Assembly (NCBI GenBank): GCA_947258675.1
Contig: CAMYJP010000093.1
Coordinates: 1 to 7,535 of the forward strand
Reading direction: 5' to 3'
DNA from: an uncultured Desulfobulbaceae bacterium
Lineage (GTDB): Bacteria > Desulfobacterota > Desulfobulbia > Desulfobulbales > BM004
DNA length: 7,535 nucleotides
Shown piece after piece: positions 6,303 through 7,535 of this stretch; the first letter of the stretch is position 1, and every line of letters begins with the position of its first letter. The notes beneath the pieces were generated by a model, which did no database searches, was not told the DNA's origin, and worked only from the letters and a program-made list of their open reading frames with translations. The position numbers and the translations under genes are program-made.

Positions 6303-7016
6303 ATGGATAGAGTTCATCTTCAAATTAAGCAATTCCGATACGGCACTGATAATTTAAGCTATCTTGTTTTCGACGAAAAAAATGCTATTGCTGTTGATGG
6401 TGGAGCCGTCAAACAAATATTATCCTTTCTTGAATCAACGAATAAAAGGCTGCAATATATTATAAACACACACAATCATGCAGATCACACAGTCGGCAAT
6501 AATGATTTATTACGAAAAACAGGTGCTGAATGTCTTTCTCCTTTAAATCTTATTCAAAGAGGAGAGATACAACTTGGAAATTCAACAATTCGGATAATTC
6601 ATACCCCCGGGCATACCAGAGATTCCTTAACATTTCAATTTGATGATATAATAATAACCGGAGATACACTATTTAACGGGACTATAGGAAACTGTTTTTC
6701 AGGCGATATGGATGCCTTCTACAAATCAATCATGATGCTGACAAAATTTCCTGCTCCTACTAAGGTGTATTCAGGACATGATTATGTCATAAGTTCCATG
6801 GCCTTTGCAAAAATGTTGGAACCGAAAAATTCACTTATTAAAAGGTACTTGGATAATTACCGGAAAAACCACGTAGTATCAACTATTGCCGAAGAGTTAC
6901 AGGTGAATCCTTACCTGCGGTTTAATAAACCAGATATAATTGCTTTGCTTCAAAAAGAATCATTGCTGGTTGCAACGCCATACGAGCGATGGTTATCTCT
7001 CATGTCTATCGATTAA
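6303..7016 (+). CDS. Metallo-beta-lactamase-fold hydrolase, glyoxalase-II-like
   Basis: This 237-residue cytoplasmic enzyme has every metal ligand of the glyoxalase II group: THNHADH (H57, H59, D61, H62), HTPGHT (H104), TGDTLF (D121) and SGHD (H159). The C-terminal part includes EELQVNPYLRFNKPD (198-211), resembling the C-terminal substrate-binding piece of hydroxyacylglutathione hydrolase (NPFLR in that family). It likely hydrolyses a thioester or related ester with two metal ions; the actual substrate and thiol are not evident. The frame opens after a TGA at 6270-6272. A TTG at 6285 would add six residues, but ATG at 6303 fits the family start better. Neither has a good ribosome site; a small palindrome (AGGCA/TGCCT, 6278-6288 area) lies just upstream. 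It follows the exonuclease gene by 51 nt. Confidence 0.9.
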   Translation: MDRVHLQIKQFRYGTDNLSYLVFDEKNAIAVDGGAVKQILSFLESTNKRLQYIINTHNHADHTVGNNDLLRKTGAECLSPLNLIQRGEIQLGNSTIRIIHTPGHTRDSLTFQFDDIIITGDTLFNGTIGNCFSGDMDAFYKSIMMLTKFPAPTKVYSGHDYVISSMAFAKMLEPKNSLIKRYLDNYRKNHVVSTIAEELQVNPYLRFNKPDIIALLQKESLLVATPYERWLSLMSID

Positions 7017-7148
7017 TTTTTTCCTTTTCTTTGTTTGCATATTTTTAAATCTACTCCATAGTAGCCCGTACTAGAAGTAATGCTGGGTAAAAAATAATTA
7101 TTATACGTGGTCCTGTAAATTTTGTTAAATTTCAATGTTTTCTCATTC

Positions 7149-7176
7149 TTGACAAGGGATTGCGGAGGATTACATT
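7149..7176 (+). promoter_or_regulatory. Candidate promoter of the hsp20 gene
   Basis: TTGACA (7149-7154) is a perfect -35 box, with TACATT (7171-7176) at 16-bp spacing as a fair -10. A better -10 match, TATAAA at 7176-7181, is too far (21 bp). The preceding C gives CTTGACA, close to a heat-shock sigma -35, but no CCCCAT-type -10 is present. The remaining gap 7017-7148 shows only weak hairpins. Confidence 0.45.
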
Positions 7177-7227
7177 ATAAATAGGAAGATAGTTTAATAT
7201 AAGTAGAAGTATACAATGATATTTGAA

Positions 7228-7239
7228 AAGGGGGTGATC
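7228..7239 (+). promoter_or_regulatory. Near-perfect Shine-Dalgarno of hsp20
   Basis: AAGGGGGTGATC matches the ideal complement of the 16S 3' end (AAGGAGGTGATC) at 11 of 12 bases. The GGGGG core ends 7 nt before the ATG at 7242. This predicts very strong initiation. Confidence 0.8.
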
Positions 7240-7241
7240 GT

Positions 7242-7535
7242 ATGGCCAACATCATACCAAGTAAACGTAGATCCGGTTTGCTGGATAACTACAGGGGATT
7301 CGATAATTGGTTTAAACGGGCACTGCATGACTTCAGTGTCTTTGATCTGGGCACTGATTTAAATTTTGAACTCACTCCGCCTATTGATATCAGTGAAGAC
7401 AATAAAAATATCACGATCAAAGCTGAAATGCCTGGATTGGACACAAAAGATCTTGATATAACCTTGGAAAATGGTTTTCTGTATATCAAGGGTGAAAAAA
7501 AACTTGAAAAAGATAAATCTGATAAGCATTATCAT
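7242..7535 (+). CDS. Hsp20/alpha-crystallin small heat-shock protein, 3'-partial
   Basis: The frame runs from ATG 7242 off the right edge, showing 98 residues of a protein usually about 140-160 long. Residues 1-44 are the variable N-terminal arm. The alpha-crystallin domain begins near residue 46 with PPIDISEDNKNITIKAEMPGL, split here as PPIDISEDNK (46-55) and ITIKAEMPGL (57-66), then DLDITLENGFLYIKGEKK (70-87), all typical of bacterial class A small heat-shock proteins. These are ATP-independent holdases that bind unfolding proteins as large oligomers (family knowledge). The C-terminal I-x-I/V anchor lies beyond the window. The strong ribosome site and TTGACA upstream suggest high expression. 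It is separated from the upstream hydrolase gene by 225 nt, so it likely has its own promoter. Confidence 0.92.
   Translation, partial: MANIIPSKRRSGLLDNYRGFDNWFKRALHDFSVFDLGTDLNFELTPPIDISEDNKNITIKAEMPGLDTKDLDITLENGFLYIKGEKKLEKDKSDKHYH

Noticed and set aside
7183..7241. RNA thermometer (ROSE or fourU type) in the hsp20 leader
   Set aside because: The leader is purine-rich and has no pyrimidine stretch able to pair with the AAGGGGGTGATC ribosome site.
7289..7489. Minus-strand open frame of 66 codons
   Set aside because: Antisense to the clearly conserved alpha-crystallin domain; a shadow.

Overview
This is an AT-rich chromosomal window with five complete protein genes on the + strand, one complete gene on the - strand, and two + strand genes cut by the window edges. 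The gene set is an old-yellow-enzyme flavoprotein, a SpoU methyltransferase, SlyD with a Cys-only tail, a YprB-like exonuclease, a glyoxalase-II-like hydrolase and Hsp20. Together with AT-rich DNA and repeat-bearing intergenic regions, it would suit a free-living anaerobic or facultative Gram-negative, for example a member of the Desulfobacterota. That placement is an impression from gene style, not a demonstration.

Region 1 (1-3076, + strand) is a tight three-gene run. The 3' part of a parallel beta-helix protein overlaps an old-yellow-enzyme oxidoreductase by ATGA, and a SpoU/TrmH-type RNA methyltransferase follows 6 nt later. Region 2 (3073-3600, - strand) is a SlyD-type FKBP isomerase that converges on the methyltransferase, the two stop codons sharing one TTAA. 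Region 3 (3601-4419) is about 820 nt with no gene I can support. Region 4 (4420-4875) is a stand-alone response-regulator receiver domain.

Region 5 (4876-5405) is a non-genic but structured gap. It holds a long antisense open frame that looks like a gene remnant, a 15-bp inverted repeat, and a roughly 160-nt MITE-like element with hairpin ends and a possible 7-bp target duplication. Region 6 (5406-7016) is a probable two-gene unit: a DEDDy exonuclease of the YprB/RNase_H_2 type, then a metallo-beta-lactamase-fold hydrolase. Region 7 (7017-7535) carries a promoter-like sequence and the 5' part of a small heat-shock protein with a near-perfect Shine-Dalgarno sequence.

Most genes are housekeeping or stress-related (protein folding, RNA modification, nucleic-acid turnover, thioester or aldehyde detoxification, redox). 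I see no defence island, CRISPR array, prophage, tRNA or rRNA, and no convincing new multi-gene system. The least explained stretch is the 4876-5405 gap.
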